Positions 25,028 through 32,505 of a stretch of 64,000 nt of DNA are shown piece by piece; position 1 is the stretch's first letter; every line of letters starts with the position of its first letter. This stretch comes from an uncultured Jannaschia sp. (GTDB taxonomy: Bacteria > Pseudomonadota > Alphaproteobacteria > Rhodobacterales > Rhodobacteraceae): assembly GCF_947494055.1 (NCBI RefSeq), contig NZ_CANLTR010000001.1:62001-126000 (forward strand), written 5' to 3'. The notes under the pieces were generated by a model, which did not search any database, was not told the DNA's origin, and was given only the letters and a program-made list of their open reading frames with translations. The position numbers and the translations under genes are program-made.

Positions 25028-25556
25028 GCGCCTTCGCGAGCCGCGGCAGGCGGGCGCGTTTCAGGAGCGGGCGAAGCGGCATCGCCTCGCCGGAGAGCCG
25101 TTCCGCGGTGGCGCGCACGGTCTCGACATCGGCGGCCATGCGGTCGGGGTCGGTCTGCCAGAGGTCGAGGAGGAAGACGTCGGGCGAGCGGAGCCGGATG
25201 CCCTCCTCGGCCACGTCCCACTTGGGGAAGTCGCGCAGGTTCAGCGTGACCAGAACGTCCGCCCCGGCATCCGAGGCGGCGGCGAGGACGTGGACGTCGT
25301 TCGCGTCGGGCAGATACATCCGCGCCTCCGTCCCCTGCCCCGGGCGCACCTCCGCCTCCGGGAAGGCCGCGCGCAGGAGCGCGATCTCGCCGCGGGCGAC
25401 CACCTCGCCGCCCTCGATCTTCCGGGCCGCCCGCGCCCATTCCTCCAGCACGCGCGGCGACCAGAGCGGCCGATAGAGCCCGGCGCGCGCGCAGCCCACC
25501 AGGATCTCGCGCAGCACCGTCGGATAGAGGACGCAGGCGTCGAGGAACGCCTTCAC
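25005..25556 (-). CDS. PIN-domain protein (putative ribonuclease)
   Basis: A 183-residue protein that starts at GTG 25556 in a GTGA overlap with the rlmI stop. PIN landmarks are visible: D6 in KAFLDACVLYP, an acidic EEW about residue 40, and the DANDVHVLAAA / LVTLNLRDFP segment with further acidic ligands, so a Mg-dependent RNase fold is likely. The protein is longer than a VapC toxin (about 130) and has a C-terminal extension after DLWQTDPDR. No antitoxin gene is adjacent; coupling to an rRNA methyltransferase suggests an RNA-processing role instead. Confidence 0.75.
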   Translation of the reverse strand: MKAFLDACVLYPTVLREILVGCARAGLYRPLWSPRVLEEWARAARKIEGGEVVARGEIALLRAAFPEAEVRPGQGTEARMYLPDANDVHVLAAASDAGADVLVTLNLRDFPKWDVAEEGIRLRSPDVFLLDLWQTDPDRMAADVETVRATAERLSGEAMPLRPLLKRARLPRLAKALSAERDG

Positions 25557-26755
25557 GGCAGGAGCCGGAAGGTCAGCGCCTTGAGGTAGCCGCTCTCGGC
25601 GAGCTGAGGATGGACCGGATGGTCCGGCCCCGCATAGCCGGTCCGCACGAGTTGCGACGACCGACCCGCGCGGCCGATCCCGCGGATGCAGGCGGCGTGG
25701 AACTTCGACAGTTCCGCCGCATGGCTGCAGGAGCAGAGCGTGAGATAGCCGCCGGGGGCCACCAGCGGCGCGGCGAGGCGCGCCACCCGTTCGTAGGCGC
25801 GCAGGCCAGCCGTCAGCGCGGACTTCGCCGGCGCGAAGGCGGGCGGGTCGGCCACCACGACCTCGAAAGTCGCTTCCTCCCCGGCCAGCGCCGCCATGAT
25901 TTCGAACGCGTCGCCCTTGCGCGTGGCGAAGGCCGCGGACGCCCCCATCCGGTCGGCCCCCTCTGCCGCGAGGTCCAGCGCCGGGGCGGAGCCGTCCACC
26001 GCCAGCGCCGAGACGGCGCCGTGGGCGAGCGCGGCCAACCCGAAGCCGCCGACATGCGCGAACACGTCGAGCACGCGTGCGCCCGTCGCGAGTCCGGCGA
26101 CGAATGCATGGTTCGGCCGCTGGTCGTAGAACAGGCCCGTCTTCTGCCCGCCGGTGAGATCCGCGATATAGGTCGCGCCGTTCATCTCCACCGGCACCGG
26201 CGCGTCGAGCCCGCCGGCGAGCCACCGGCTCTCCGCGTCCAGCCCCTCCGTCGACCGCGCCCGGCCCGTCGCGTTCAGCAGGACGTGCCGGATCCCCAGC
26301 GCGGCGAGCCCGGCGACGAAATCGTCCAGATGCGCCTCCGCCCAGACGGCGTTCGGTTGCAGGACGGCGGCGTCGCCGAACCGGTCCACGATGACGCCCG
26401 GCAGCCCGTCGGCCTCGGCGTGGACGAGGCGGTAGAACGGCGCGTCGTAGAGGCGGTCGCGATGCCCGGCGGCCATGCGCAGCCGGGCCGCGATCCACGC
26501 CGCGTCGATCGCCGCCTCCGGATTGCGGTCGAGGATACGGGCCGCGATGCGCGACTCCATGTTGATCGCCGCCAACCCCAGCGGCGCCCTGTCGGCATCG
26601 GTCAGGACGGCGATCGTACCGGCATCGATCGCCCGCGTCCGCCGGTCGGCCACGACGTCGTCGCGGTAGACCCAGGGGTGGCCGTGACGCAGGCGGCGGG
26701 CGTCGGCCCCGGGCTTGAGGCGAAGGACGGGGCGGGGTGCAGCGGTGTCGGGCAT
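25553..26755 (-). CDS. rlmI: 23S rRNA (cytosine-C5)-methyltransferase, RlmI-like
   Basis: S-adenosylmethionine-dependent methylation of a cytosine in 23S rRNA (C1962 in E. coli numbering). The 400-residue protein has an N-terminal PUA-like part (LRLKPGADARRLRHGHPWVY), the motif QKTGLFYDQRPNH, a Rossmann SAM site (RVLDVFAHVGGFGLAAL), motif IV DPPAF and the Cys motif CSCSH. This is the RlmI/COG1092 family; its exact target base is inferred. It is translationally coupled to the PIN protein. Confidence 0.85.
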   Translation of the reverse strand: MPDTAAPRPVLRLKPGADARRLRHGHPWVYRDDVVADRRTRAIDAGTIAVLTDADRAPLGLAAINMESRIAARILDRNPEAAIDAAWIAARLRMAAGHRDRLYDAPFYRLVHAEADGLPGVIVDRFGDAAVLQPNAVWAEAHLDDFVAGLAALGIRHVLLNATGRARSTEGLDAESRWLAGGLDAPVPVEMNGATYIADLTGGQKTGLFYDQRPNHAFVAGLATGARVLDVFAHVGGFGLAALAHGAVSALAVDGSAPALDLAAEGADRMGASAAFATRKGDAFEIMAALAGEEATFEVVVADPPAFAPAKSALTAGLRAYERVARLAAPLVAPGGYLTLCSCSHAAELSKFHAACIRGIGRAGRSSQLVRTGYAGPDHPVHPQLAESGYLKALTFRLLP

Positions 26756-26787
26756 GGTTCCCTCTAGACCGCCCCCCCGGACATGCG

Positions 26788-26810
26788 AAAGGCCCCGAAC
26801 GGGGCCCTTG
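26788..26810 (-). terminator. Intrinsic terminator of the DUF1127-like gene
   Basis: GGCCCC-GTTC-GGGGCC on the minus strand (26791-26806), followed by TTTC. It lies 20 bp beyond the stop of the small gene at 26830 and before the rlmI start, isolating the two. The T run is short, so efficiency is uncertain. Confidence 0.5.
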
Positions 26811-26829
26811 CAAACTTATCGCAGGCGGA

Positions 26830-26967
26830 TCAGGCGTGCGCGGGCCGTGCGAAGAGGCCGCGGAGGCGGGTCGCGAAGGTCCGGCCCAGTTCGCGCATGT
26901 AGGCGGCACGCATGGCGCGGGCTTCGAGTTCGTACTTGTGAACGTCCAGATATTGATGATCGGTCAT
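26830..26967 (-). CDS. DUF1127-like micro-protein
   Basis: A 45-residue basic protein. The pattern YELEARAMRAAYMRELGRT and FATRLRGLFARP (Arg-rich amphipathic helix) resembles the N-terminal half of DUF1127 proteins of Rhodobacteraceae, some of which are stress-induced RNA-binding micro-proteins. The start ATG 26967 gives the natural MTDHQYLDVHKYELE opening. It has its own terminator downstream and an 8-bp inverted repeat 60-77 bp upstream. DUF1127 membership is by resemblance only, since the usual C-terminal part is missing. Confidence 0.65.
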   Translation of the reverse strand: MTDHQYLDVHKYELEARAMRAAYMRELGRTFATRLRGLFARPAHA

Positions 26968-27025
26968 GGCGGGCTCCGTAGGTCTGTCGCGACGGGGTTG
27001 TCCGCCGCTTCCGTTGACCCAGAAG

Positions 27026-27044
27026 TATGCCGCGGTGCGGCATA
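27026..27044. promoter_or_regulatory. Inverted repeat upstream of the DUF1127-like gene
   Basis: TATGCCGC-GGT-GCGGCATA: perfect 8-bp arms, 3-bp spacer, centred 68 bp before the micro-protein start codon and 50 bp past the end of the aldolase gene. The location fits an operator; it could also be a weak hairpin at the end of the aldolase transcript. Confidence 0.4.
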
Positions 27045-27093
27045 TCACAAATGCCGGTCCGGAAACGCCCCTATGCGCTGAGCGCAAGAAGCT

Positions 27094-27864
27094 TTACGAA
27101 AGGTTTCGGACGGCCTGCGCCGTCTCGCGCGCGCCCTGCAGGATCCAGCCGTGCTCGGAGGAGACGACGAACATGGTGAAGCCGTGCTTCGCCCAATCCG
27201 CCGCCATCCCGACATTCGGAACCCAGGTGACGAAGGTCTTGCCGTTCTCCGCCGCGGCGCGGCCGACACTTGCGATCGCCGCGGGCAGATCCGGGTTGTC
27301 GAGGCTGTCGTGCCCGTAGGCGACCGACAGGTCCGACGGCCCGATGAAGAGCCCGTCCAGCCCATCCACCGTCGCGATCCCCCCGGCCGCGTCCACCCCG
27401 ACCGGCTCCTCGATCTGTCCGAGCACGACCGTCTCCTCGCGCGACCGGGCCAGAAGATCGGGCATCCGTTGCGTGGTGTAGCCGGCCCAGCGGGTCGAGC
27501 CGGCATAGCCCCGTCCGCCCATGCCGAACCGTGCGGCGCGCGAGACCGATTCCGCCTTCGCGACGCCGTCCACGTGCGGGACGACGATGCCGGTCGCGCC
27601 CATGTCAAGCACGTCGAGGATGCGGGCGGGGGCGCCGTCCTGCACGCGCACGAGGACGGGGAAGTCATGGGCGCGCGCGACGGCCAGGCAGGCATCCATC
27701 GCGCCGCGGTCGAACGGCGCGTGTTCCGCGTCGAGCACCGCGAAGTCGAGGCCGGACAGGATCAGGACCTCCATCACGGCGACGTTGGGCGTCTTGACGA
27801 AGGTTCCGGCCAGACGCTCGCCTGCCCGCATCCGCGCCCGAAGCGCCCGCCTCTGCTCCGCCAT
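27094..27864 (-). CDS. HpcH/HpaI family aldolase/lyase
   Basis: A 256-residue metal-dependent class II pyruvate aldolase-like enzyme, of the type that cleaves 4-hydroxy-2-oxo acids. Visible residues: LDAEHAPFDR, the catalytic Arg in VRVQDG, GATGIVVPHV, metal Glu in GQIEEPVG and metal Asp in GLFIGPSDLSVAYG. ATG 27864 is preceded by GGGAGGA. The substrate (2-dehydro-3-deoxy sugar acid or aromatic pathway intermediate) cannot be read. It lies 53 bp after the FliM-like gene in the same direction, with no functional link apparent. Confidence 0.85.
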   Translation of the reverse strand: MAEQRRALRARMRAGERLAGTFVKTPNVAVMEVLILSGLDFAVLDAEHAPFDRGAMDACLAVARAHDFPVLVRVQDGAPARILDVLDMGATGIVVPHVDGVAKAESVSRAARFGMGGRGYAGSTRWAGYTTQRMPDLLARSREETVVLGQIEEPVGVDAAGGIATVDGLDGLFIGPSDLSVAYGHDSLDNPDLPAAIASVGRAAAENGKTFVTWVPNVGMAADWAKHGFTMFVVSSEHGWILQGARETAQAVRNLS

Positions 27865-27917
27865 GTCCGGTCCTCCCGCCCGACAGGTTGCAGAGGCGCG
27901 GGCGCGGCGCAAGCCCG

Positions 27918-28027
27918 TCAGGGCAGGTCGGGCAGGTCGGGCAAGTCAGGCAGGTCGGGCAGATCCGGCAGATCCGAGGTCCCGGGCGAGCCGGGCAAAT
28001 CCGGCAAATCCGGCAAGTCCGGCAGGT
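27918..28027 (-). repeat. 9-bp repeats encoding DLP/LPD triplets
   Basis: Two blocks, 27918-27977 and 27994-28027, repeat a 9-bp unit close to GGCAGGTCG (plus strand) about six and four times, separated by a GSPGTS-coding spacer. Being multiples of 3 the units can expand or shrink without frameshift. The array lies wholly within the 3' end of the FliM-like gene. Confidence 0.8.
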
Positions 28028-29114
28028 CGCCGAGCGCCCCCTCCGCCCCCGGATCGGACAGGCCGAGCGCCGGGGCCGATCCCGGCCCTCCTGCGGCGAT
28101 CGCGCCGGCGCCGAATTCCGGGTCGTGCCCGGCCTCGGCCGCGTCCGTATCGCCGGGAAGCGCCGCGATCTTCACCGCACGCACGCCGTTGAGCTGCCCC
28201 AGCCGCGCCGAGAGCGACGCCCCGCGCGGCAGGCGCGCGCGACCGGGGATGGTGACGCCGGAGGACCCACCGTGCAGCGACAGTCGGCTCAGCGCGTTGG
28301 CGTCGATCGGGATCAGGTCGCCGACCTTCATCGTCACCAGCCGCGACAGCGGCAGGCGCACCGGCGGCAGCACCGCCTCCAGTCGCACCGGCGCCTCCAT
28401 CGCGGCGGCCTCCATCGCCGGCGCCCATTCGCCGCGCGGGTCCGGCTCGTCCGCGCTGGCGCGGGCCGCCGCATCGAAGGGCAGGACGAGCGAGAGGCCC
28501 GCCTGGCGATGCCCGTCGCCGAGCTCGATCTCGAGGTCGACTCGGAGATAGTTCGCCGCGGTCAGGATCAGGCCGAGCGAGGCCGGCCCGGCGATGAAGC
28601 TGCCGGCGCGCAGCGCGCCGGGGCACGGCTCGCTCGAATCGGCGCGACGCAGCGCGCGGACCTGATCGAGCAGGGACAGCACGAAGGGCTGCGCGAGCGC
28701 CGCGTCGATCCGCGTCGGCCGACGCGCCGGCCGGCCCGGCCCCTCGACCCGGCCGATCGTCTGGACCTCGATCAGCGCGTCGGTCAGGGCCGGGTGGAGG
28801 ACGAACAATCCGGTCCGCGCCGCGAGCGCCTCCGGGGACGAACCGCCCGGCGCGGTCGCGTCGTAGCCGTCCGGGTCGAGGAGCAGGCAGAGCGCGCGGG
28901 CGTCGAACCCGTCGAATGCAGCGTCCGCGTCGACGCGCCGGGCCGTGCGCTCCCCCGTCGAGAGGCCGAGACCGTCCATCCTGTCGGCCACGCGCAGGAC
29001 GCCGGTGGCCATCGCCCGGGCGAGATCGGACTCGGAGACCAGCCCGGTTTCGGCGACCGCCGCGTTCGGCGCGGCCATCCGGCGCAGGAGGTTTGTGTCA
29101 CGTTCTGCAGACAT
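27918..29114 (-). CDS. FliM/FliN-like flagellar motor switch protein with an LPD-repeat tail
   Basis: A 398-residue protein. The centre (about 150-215) resembles the FliM middle domain and 240-310 the FliN/SpoA surface-presentation domain (LPLSRLVTMKVGDLIPIDAN). FliM links CheY-P to rotor switching, but this protein lacks an obvious N-terminal LSQxEIDAL CheY-binding motif. The C-terminus is an unusual low-complexity tail of DLP/LPD triplets (about the last 50 residues) encoded by 9-bp DNA repeats. No other flagellar gene is nearby, so it may be a divergent or second motor-switch protein. Confidence 0.7.
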   Translation of the reverse strand: MSAERDTNLLRRMAAPNAAVAETGLVSESDLARAMATGVLRVADRMDGLGLSTGERTARRVDADAAFDGFDARALCLLLDPDGYDATAPGGSSPEALAARTGLFVLHPALTDALIEVQTIGRVEGPGRPARRPTRIDAALAQPFVLSLLDQVRALRRADSSEPCPGALRAGSFIAGPASLGLILTAANYLRVDLEIELGDGHRQAGLSLVLPFDAAARASADEPDPRGEWAPAMEAAAMEAPVRLEAVLPPVRLPLSRLVTMKVGDLIPIDANALSRLSLHGGSSGVTIPGRARLPRGASLSARLGQLNGVRAVKIAALPGDTDAAEAGHDPEFGAGAIAAGGPGSAPALGLSDPGAEGALGDLPDLPDLPDLPGSPGTSDLPDLPDLPDLPDLPDLP

Positions 29115-29183
29115 CGGGCCTCGAGGGATTCTCTCGCGGCTCTCTCTGCGCGATCGACGTTAACAAATCTTTTCCCGTGCCGT

Positions 29184-31844
29184 TCATTCGGCCACCGCGG
29201 CCTGCGCCACCATGCGCGGCAGCCGCACGCGGAACGTGGTGCCGCGCCCCACGGCGACATAGGCGATGCCGCCGCCCAGCCGCGCCATCACCTCCCGGCA
29301 GATCGCCAGGCCGAGTCCGGCCCGGCCGGTTGCGGACCTCTCGCTGAGGCGCGCGAACTTCTCGAAGATCAGGTCCCGCGCGTCCGGCTCGATGCCGCCG
29401 CCATTGTCGGTGAAGTCGACCGTGACCGCCTCGGCGACCGCGACCCGGATCGACAGCGTCGGCCGCGCCGCGTCGCAATACCGGGCCGCGTTGGTCACGA
29501 GGTTGATGAAGACCTGCGCGAGCCGGTCGGGGTCGGTCTCGACATGCACCGCCTCCGCGACCGGATCGCGGTCGATATGCAGGCCGGTCTCCCCGGAGGC
29601 CGCGAGCGCGCGATCGATCACGTCGCGCAGGCTCACGGCGACGCGGTCGAGCACGACCTGCCCGGATTCGAGGACCGACAGGTCGAGCAGGTCGTCGAGC
29701 AGGCGCGTCAGGCGGCGGCTCTCCTCGAGGATGATGCCGGCGTAGCGGGCCCGGTCCGTCTCCGGCACGTCCTCCTCGCGCAGGATTTCGGAGAAGGCGC
29801 GGATCGAGGTCATCGGCGTGCGCAACTCGTGGCTGACCTGACTCAGGAACGCGTCCTTCTGCCGGCCGAGCGCGGTGAGCTTGGCGTTGGCCTCCCGCAG
29901 TTCCCGGGTGGTCCGCGTGAGCTCGGCGGACTGCGCCTCGAGCCGGGCGGAGTATTCCATGATATGCGCCGTCTCGTCGGCGACGGCCAGGAGGTCCTCG
30001 ACCGAGACGGGCGCGTCGCCGGTGATCCCGCTGACCATCGCATGCGCGGTCGCGGCACCGACCGACCCCGAGAGGCGCCGCTCCAGCCGGTCGAGCAGTT
30101 CGGGCGTCGTCTCCGGCAGGTCGCGGTCCCGTCCCTGCCGGCGAGCCTCGCCGAAGAAGAAATCCTGCGCCTCGCGCGCGCCGAGGATGCGCTGCGCCAT
30201 GATCAGGAGCTCGTCCGCCTGCGCGGTGCCGCCGCGATGACCGCGGGGCTGCGCCGTCCGGTCGAAGACATGCACGAAGCGCGGCGCCTGCAGACGCTCC
30301 ATCGGCGTGGGCGACGCGACGAGGGAGACGAGGCAGAAGACGAAGGTGTTGAGGCCGAGCGACAGGATCACGGCCGTTACCAGCGGGTCGCCGGTCATCC
30401 CGAAGAGCGAGGACGACCCGAGCCAGCCGATTCCGAACGGGGCCTCGAGCGCGGCGACCCCCGGCAGCAGGACCGGCAGCAGCATCGTCCAGCCCCAGAT
30501 GGCGAAGCCGGTCACGATCCCCGCCGCCGCCCCGAGCCGCGTGGCGCCCGACCAGAAAAGCCCGAACGCGAGGGTCGGCAGCACCTGCGCGATGCCGACG
30601 AAGGAGATGAGCCCGATCGAGGCCAGCGCCGCCGTCCCGCCGGTCGTCCGGACGTAGAGGTAGCTCATCGCGAGGACGGCCAGGATCGAGATGCGCCGGG
30701 CGCGCAGCACGACGGCGCGCACGTCGCCCGAGATGCTGGCCCGCCCCTGCCCCTGCGCGGCGAGCCAGATCGGCATGACCACGTGGTTCGACAGCATCGT
30801 CGCGAGCGCGACCGAGGCCACGATCACCATCGACGTGGCCGAGGAGAAGCCGCCGAGGAAAGCGAGCAGCGCCAGCCCGTCGCGCCCCTCCGCCAGCGGC
30901 AGCGTCAGGACGAAGAGGTCCGGGTTCGACCCCGCCGGCAACCGCGCGAGCCCGGTCGCCGCGATCGGCACGACGAAGAGGCACATCGCCATCAGGTAGG
31001 CCGGGAAGGCCCAGCTCGCCGTCACCAGATGCCGCTCGTCGGTGTTCTCGACCACGAGGACCTGGAACATCCGGGGCAGGCAGATCACCGCCGCGCCCGA
31101 CACCAGGATGAGCCCCGCCCAGCGGCCCGGCGTGGCGGTCCAGTCCGCCACCGGTCCCGCCGCGATCGCCGCCCGCGTCGCGCCGATGCCGTCGTTCAGG
31201 CCCCAGACGACGAAGGCGCCGACCGAGAGGAGCGCGAGGAGCTTCACCACCGCCTCGACCGCGATGGCGCTCACGATCCCCTCGTGCCGCTCGCCCATGT
31301 CGAGCCGCCGCGTGCCGAACAGGATGGTGAAGATCGCGAGCCCGACCGCGCACCAGAGCGCGAGCCCGTGCAGCTCCGACGCGTTGGTGCCTGGCGCCGC
31401 GAAGACGCCGAAGGCGAGCGTGATCGATTGCAGCTGCAGCGCGATGTAGGGTGTCGTGCCCACCACCGCGAGCAGCGTGACGATGACCGCGAGCGAGGTG
31501 GACTTGCCGTAGCGGCTCGACACGATGTCCGCGATCGAGGTCACCCGTTCGGCCCGTCCGATCCGGACGAGCTTGCGCAGGAACCACCACCATCCGACGA
31601 AGACGAGCGTCGGGCCGAGATAGATGGTCATGAACTCCAGCCCCGACCGGGCCGCGTAGCCGACCGCGCCGTAGAACGTCCACGCGGTGCAGTAGATCGA
31701 CAGAGACAGCGTGTAGACCGTCGGTCCGCGCAGCCAGCCACTGCGACCCCGCGTGGACTGGCGCTCGCCGGCGAAGGCCACCGCGAAGAGGAACGCCACG
31801 TAGCCGAGGCAGATCGCGACCAGCAGGTTGAAGGTCAGCGTCAC
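29184..31844 (-). CDS. SLC5-type transporter fused to a histidine kinase (CrbS-like)
   Basis: An 886-residue membrane sensor. Residues 1 to about 480 form a 12-13-span sodium/solute symporter of the SLC5 family; next comes a STAC-type segment (LERRLSGSVGAATAHAMV), a coiled coil (SAELTRTTRELREANAKLTA), HisKA with His about 670 in SHELRTP, and HATPase with NLVTNAARYC, DNGGGI and GLGLAIC. The layout equals CrbS kinases that sense acetate and switch on acs; here acs lies 8 kb away in the divergent operon. Unlike CrbS no PAS domain is evident. It starts at GTG 31844 in a GTGA overlap. Promoter for this four-gene operon is expected upstream of scfR. Confidence 0.88.
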   Translation of the reverse strand: MTLTFNLLVAICLGYVAFLFAVAFAGERQSTRGRSGWLRGPTVYTLSLSIYCTAWTFYGAVGYAARSGLEFMTIYLGPTLVFVGWWWFLRKLVRIGRAERVTSIADIVSSRYGKSTSLAVIVTLLAVVGTTPYIALQLQSITLAFGVFAAPGTNASELHGLALWCAVGLAIFTILFGTRRLDMGERHEGIVSAIAVEAVVKLLALLSVGAFVVWGLNDGIGATRAAIAAGPVADWTATPGRWAGLILVSGAAVICLPRMFQVLVVENTDERHLVTASWAFPAYLMAMCLFVVPIAATGLARLPAGSNPDLFVLTLPLAEGRDGLALLAFLGGFSSATSMVIVASVALATMLSNHVVMPIWLAAQGQGRASISGDVRAVVLRARRISILAVLAMSYLYVRTTGGTAALASIGLISFVGIAQVLPTLAFGLFWSGATRLGAAAGIVTGFAIWGWTMLLPVLLPGVAALEAPFGIGWLGSSSLFGMTGDPLVTAVILSLGLNTFVFCLVSLVASPTPMERLQAPRFVHVFDRTAQPRGHRGGTAQADELLIMAQRILGAREAQDFFFGEARRQGRDRDLPETTPELLDRLERRLSGSVGAATAHAMVSGITGDAPVSVEDLLAVADETAHIMEYSARLEAQSAELTRTTRELREANAKLTALGRQKDAFLSQVSHELRTPMTSIRAFSEILREEDVPETDRARYAGIILEESRRLTRLLDDLLDLSVLESGQVVLDRVAVSLRDVIDRALAASGETGLHIDRDPVAEAVHVETDPDRLAQVFINLVTNAARYCDAARPTLSIRVAVAEAVTVDFTDNGGGIEPDARDLIFEKFARLSERSATGRAGLGLAICREVMARLGGGIAYVAVGRGTTFRVRLPRMVAQAAVAE

Positions 31845-32104
31845 GACGGATCGTCCGCACCGCCCGGGCGCGCGTACCGGCGGGCGATCCAGAGCGCGAG
31901 GCCGATGAGCGCGAGCCACGAGGCGAAGAGGTACGTGAGCCACGGCACCGTCGCCCCGTCCCCGCCCGCCCCGTCCGACAGGACCAGATCGGGCAGCAGC
32001 ACCAGCGCCGCGCCGAGGAAGGGCAGCAGGCGCGCCGCATCGATCACCCGCGCGCGCGCGCGCCGGCGGCGCTGCGCGTCGGTCGCGGGCGCGTGGCCGG
32101 TCAC
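31841..32104 (-). CDS. Small two-span membrane protein
   Basis: An 87-residue protein starting at GTG 32104, overlapped by 4 bp on both sides (response regulator upstream, kinase downstream). A basic N-terminus (RRRRARARV) precedes two hydrophobic segments (LLPFLGAALVLLPDLVLS and YLFASWLALIGLALWIARRY), so both ends are cytosolic. Small proteins of this kind accompany SLC5-type transporters such as acetate permease ActP (YjcH) and may stabilise or gate them. It is not YjcH by sequence, so the analogy is inference. Confidence 0.65.
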   Translation of the reverse strand: MTGHAPATDAQRRRRARARVIDAARLLPFLGAALVLLPDLVLSDGAGGDGATVPWLTYLFASWLALIGLALWIARRYARPGGADDPS

Positions 32105-32505
32105 GTCGCGGCCAGGTCCCGCACCGCGTCGAGGATCTCGCGGTTGGAGAACGGCTTGGTCATGAACCGATTGACGCCGAGCGCCTCGGCCCGGGCGCGG
32201 TCCTTGGCCTGCCCCTTCGCGGTCAGCATCAGGACCGGGAGGTCGGGACGCGGGCCCGACCGGATGCCGGACAGGATGTCGAAGCCCGACCGGCCCGGCA
32301 GCATCACGTCGAGCACGACGACGGTCGGCGCATGCCGCGCCACGGCGTCGAGCGCGGTCGCCCCGTCGGAATGGGTCGAGACCTGCCAGCCGTCGCGCTG
32401 CAGGATGAAGCCCAGCGCCGTGGCGATGTTCGGCTCGTCCTCGATCAGGAGAACGCGGCCCGGCGGCCGCCCGCTCGCCGGGCCGGGTTCGGTCGTATCG
32501 GTCAA
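32101..32505 (-). CDS. Single-domain response regulator
   Basis: A 134-residue receiver domain without an output domain. Residues: the acidic pair in LLIEDEPN, phospho-Asp in VVLDVMLPGRSG, Thr in LMLTAK and Lys in FMTKPFSN. I take the start as TTG 32505, in a TTGA overlap with the scfR stop, because the coding pattern begins at MTDTTEP and every junction in this operon overlaps by 4 bp. It should be the phospho-partner of the SLC5-kinase; lacking DNA binding, it must act through protein contacts, unlike CrbR. Confidence 0.8.
   Translation of the reverse strand: MTDTTEPGPASGRPPGRVLLIEDEPNIATALGFILQRDGWQVSTHSDGATALDAVARHAPTVVVLDVMLPGRSGFDILSGIRSGPRPDLPVLMLTAKGQAKDRARAEALGVNRFMTKPFSNREILDAVRDLAAT

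Noticed and set aside
25005-25556. VapC toxin of a toxin-antitoxin pair
   Set aside because: No small antitoxin gene is adjacent, and the protein is longer than VapC and coupled to rlmI.
27918-28027. The 9-bp repeats as a CRISPR or iteron array
   Set aside because: They are in frame within the end of a coding gene and encode a DLP-repeat tail.
2198-29168. GTTAAC-type CtrA half-sites at 2198, 4607 and 29159
   Set aside because: About five GTTAAC hexamers are expected by chance in 64 kb of this composition, and none forms a full TTAA-N7-TTAA site.
27888-32165. Open frame of over 1400 codons antisense to the FliM-like and kinase genes
   Set aside because: Shadow of the SLC5-kinase gene, which has intact family motifs; the antisense product is a low-complexity Arg/Gln/Asp sequence.
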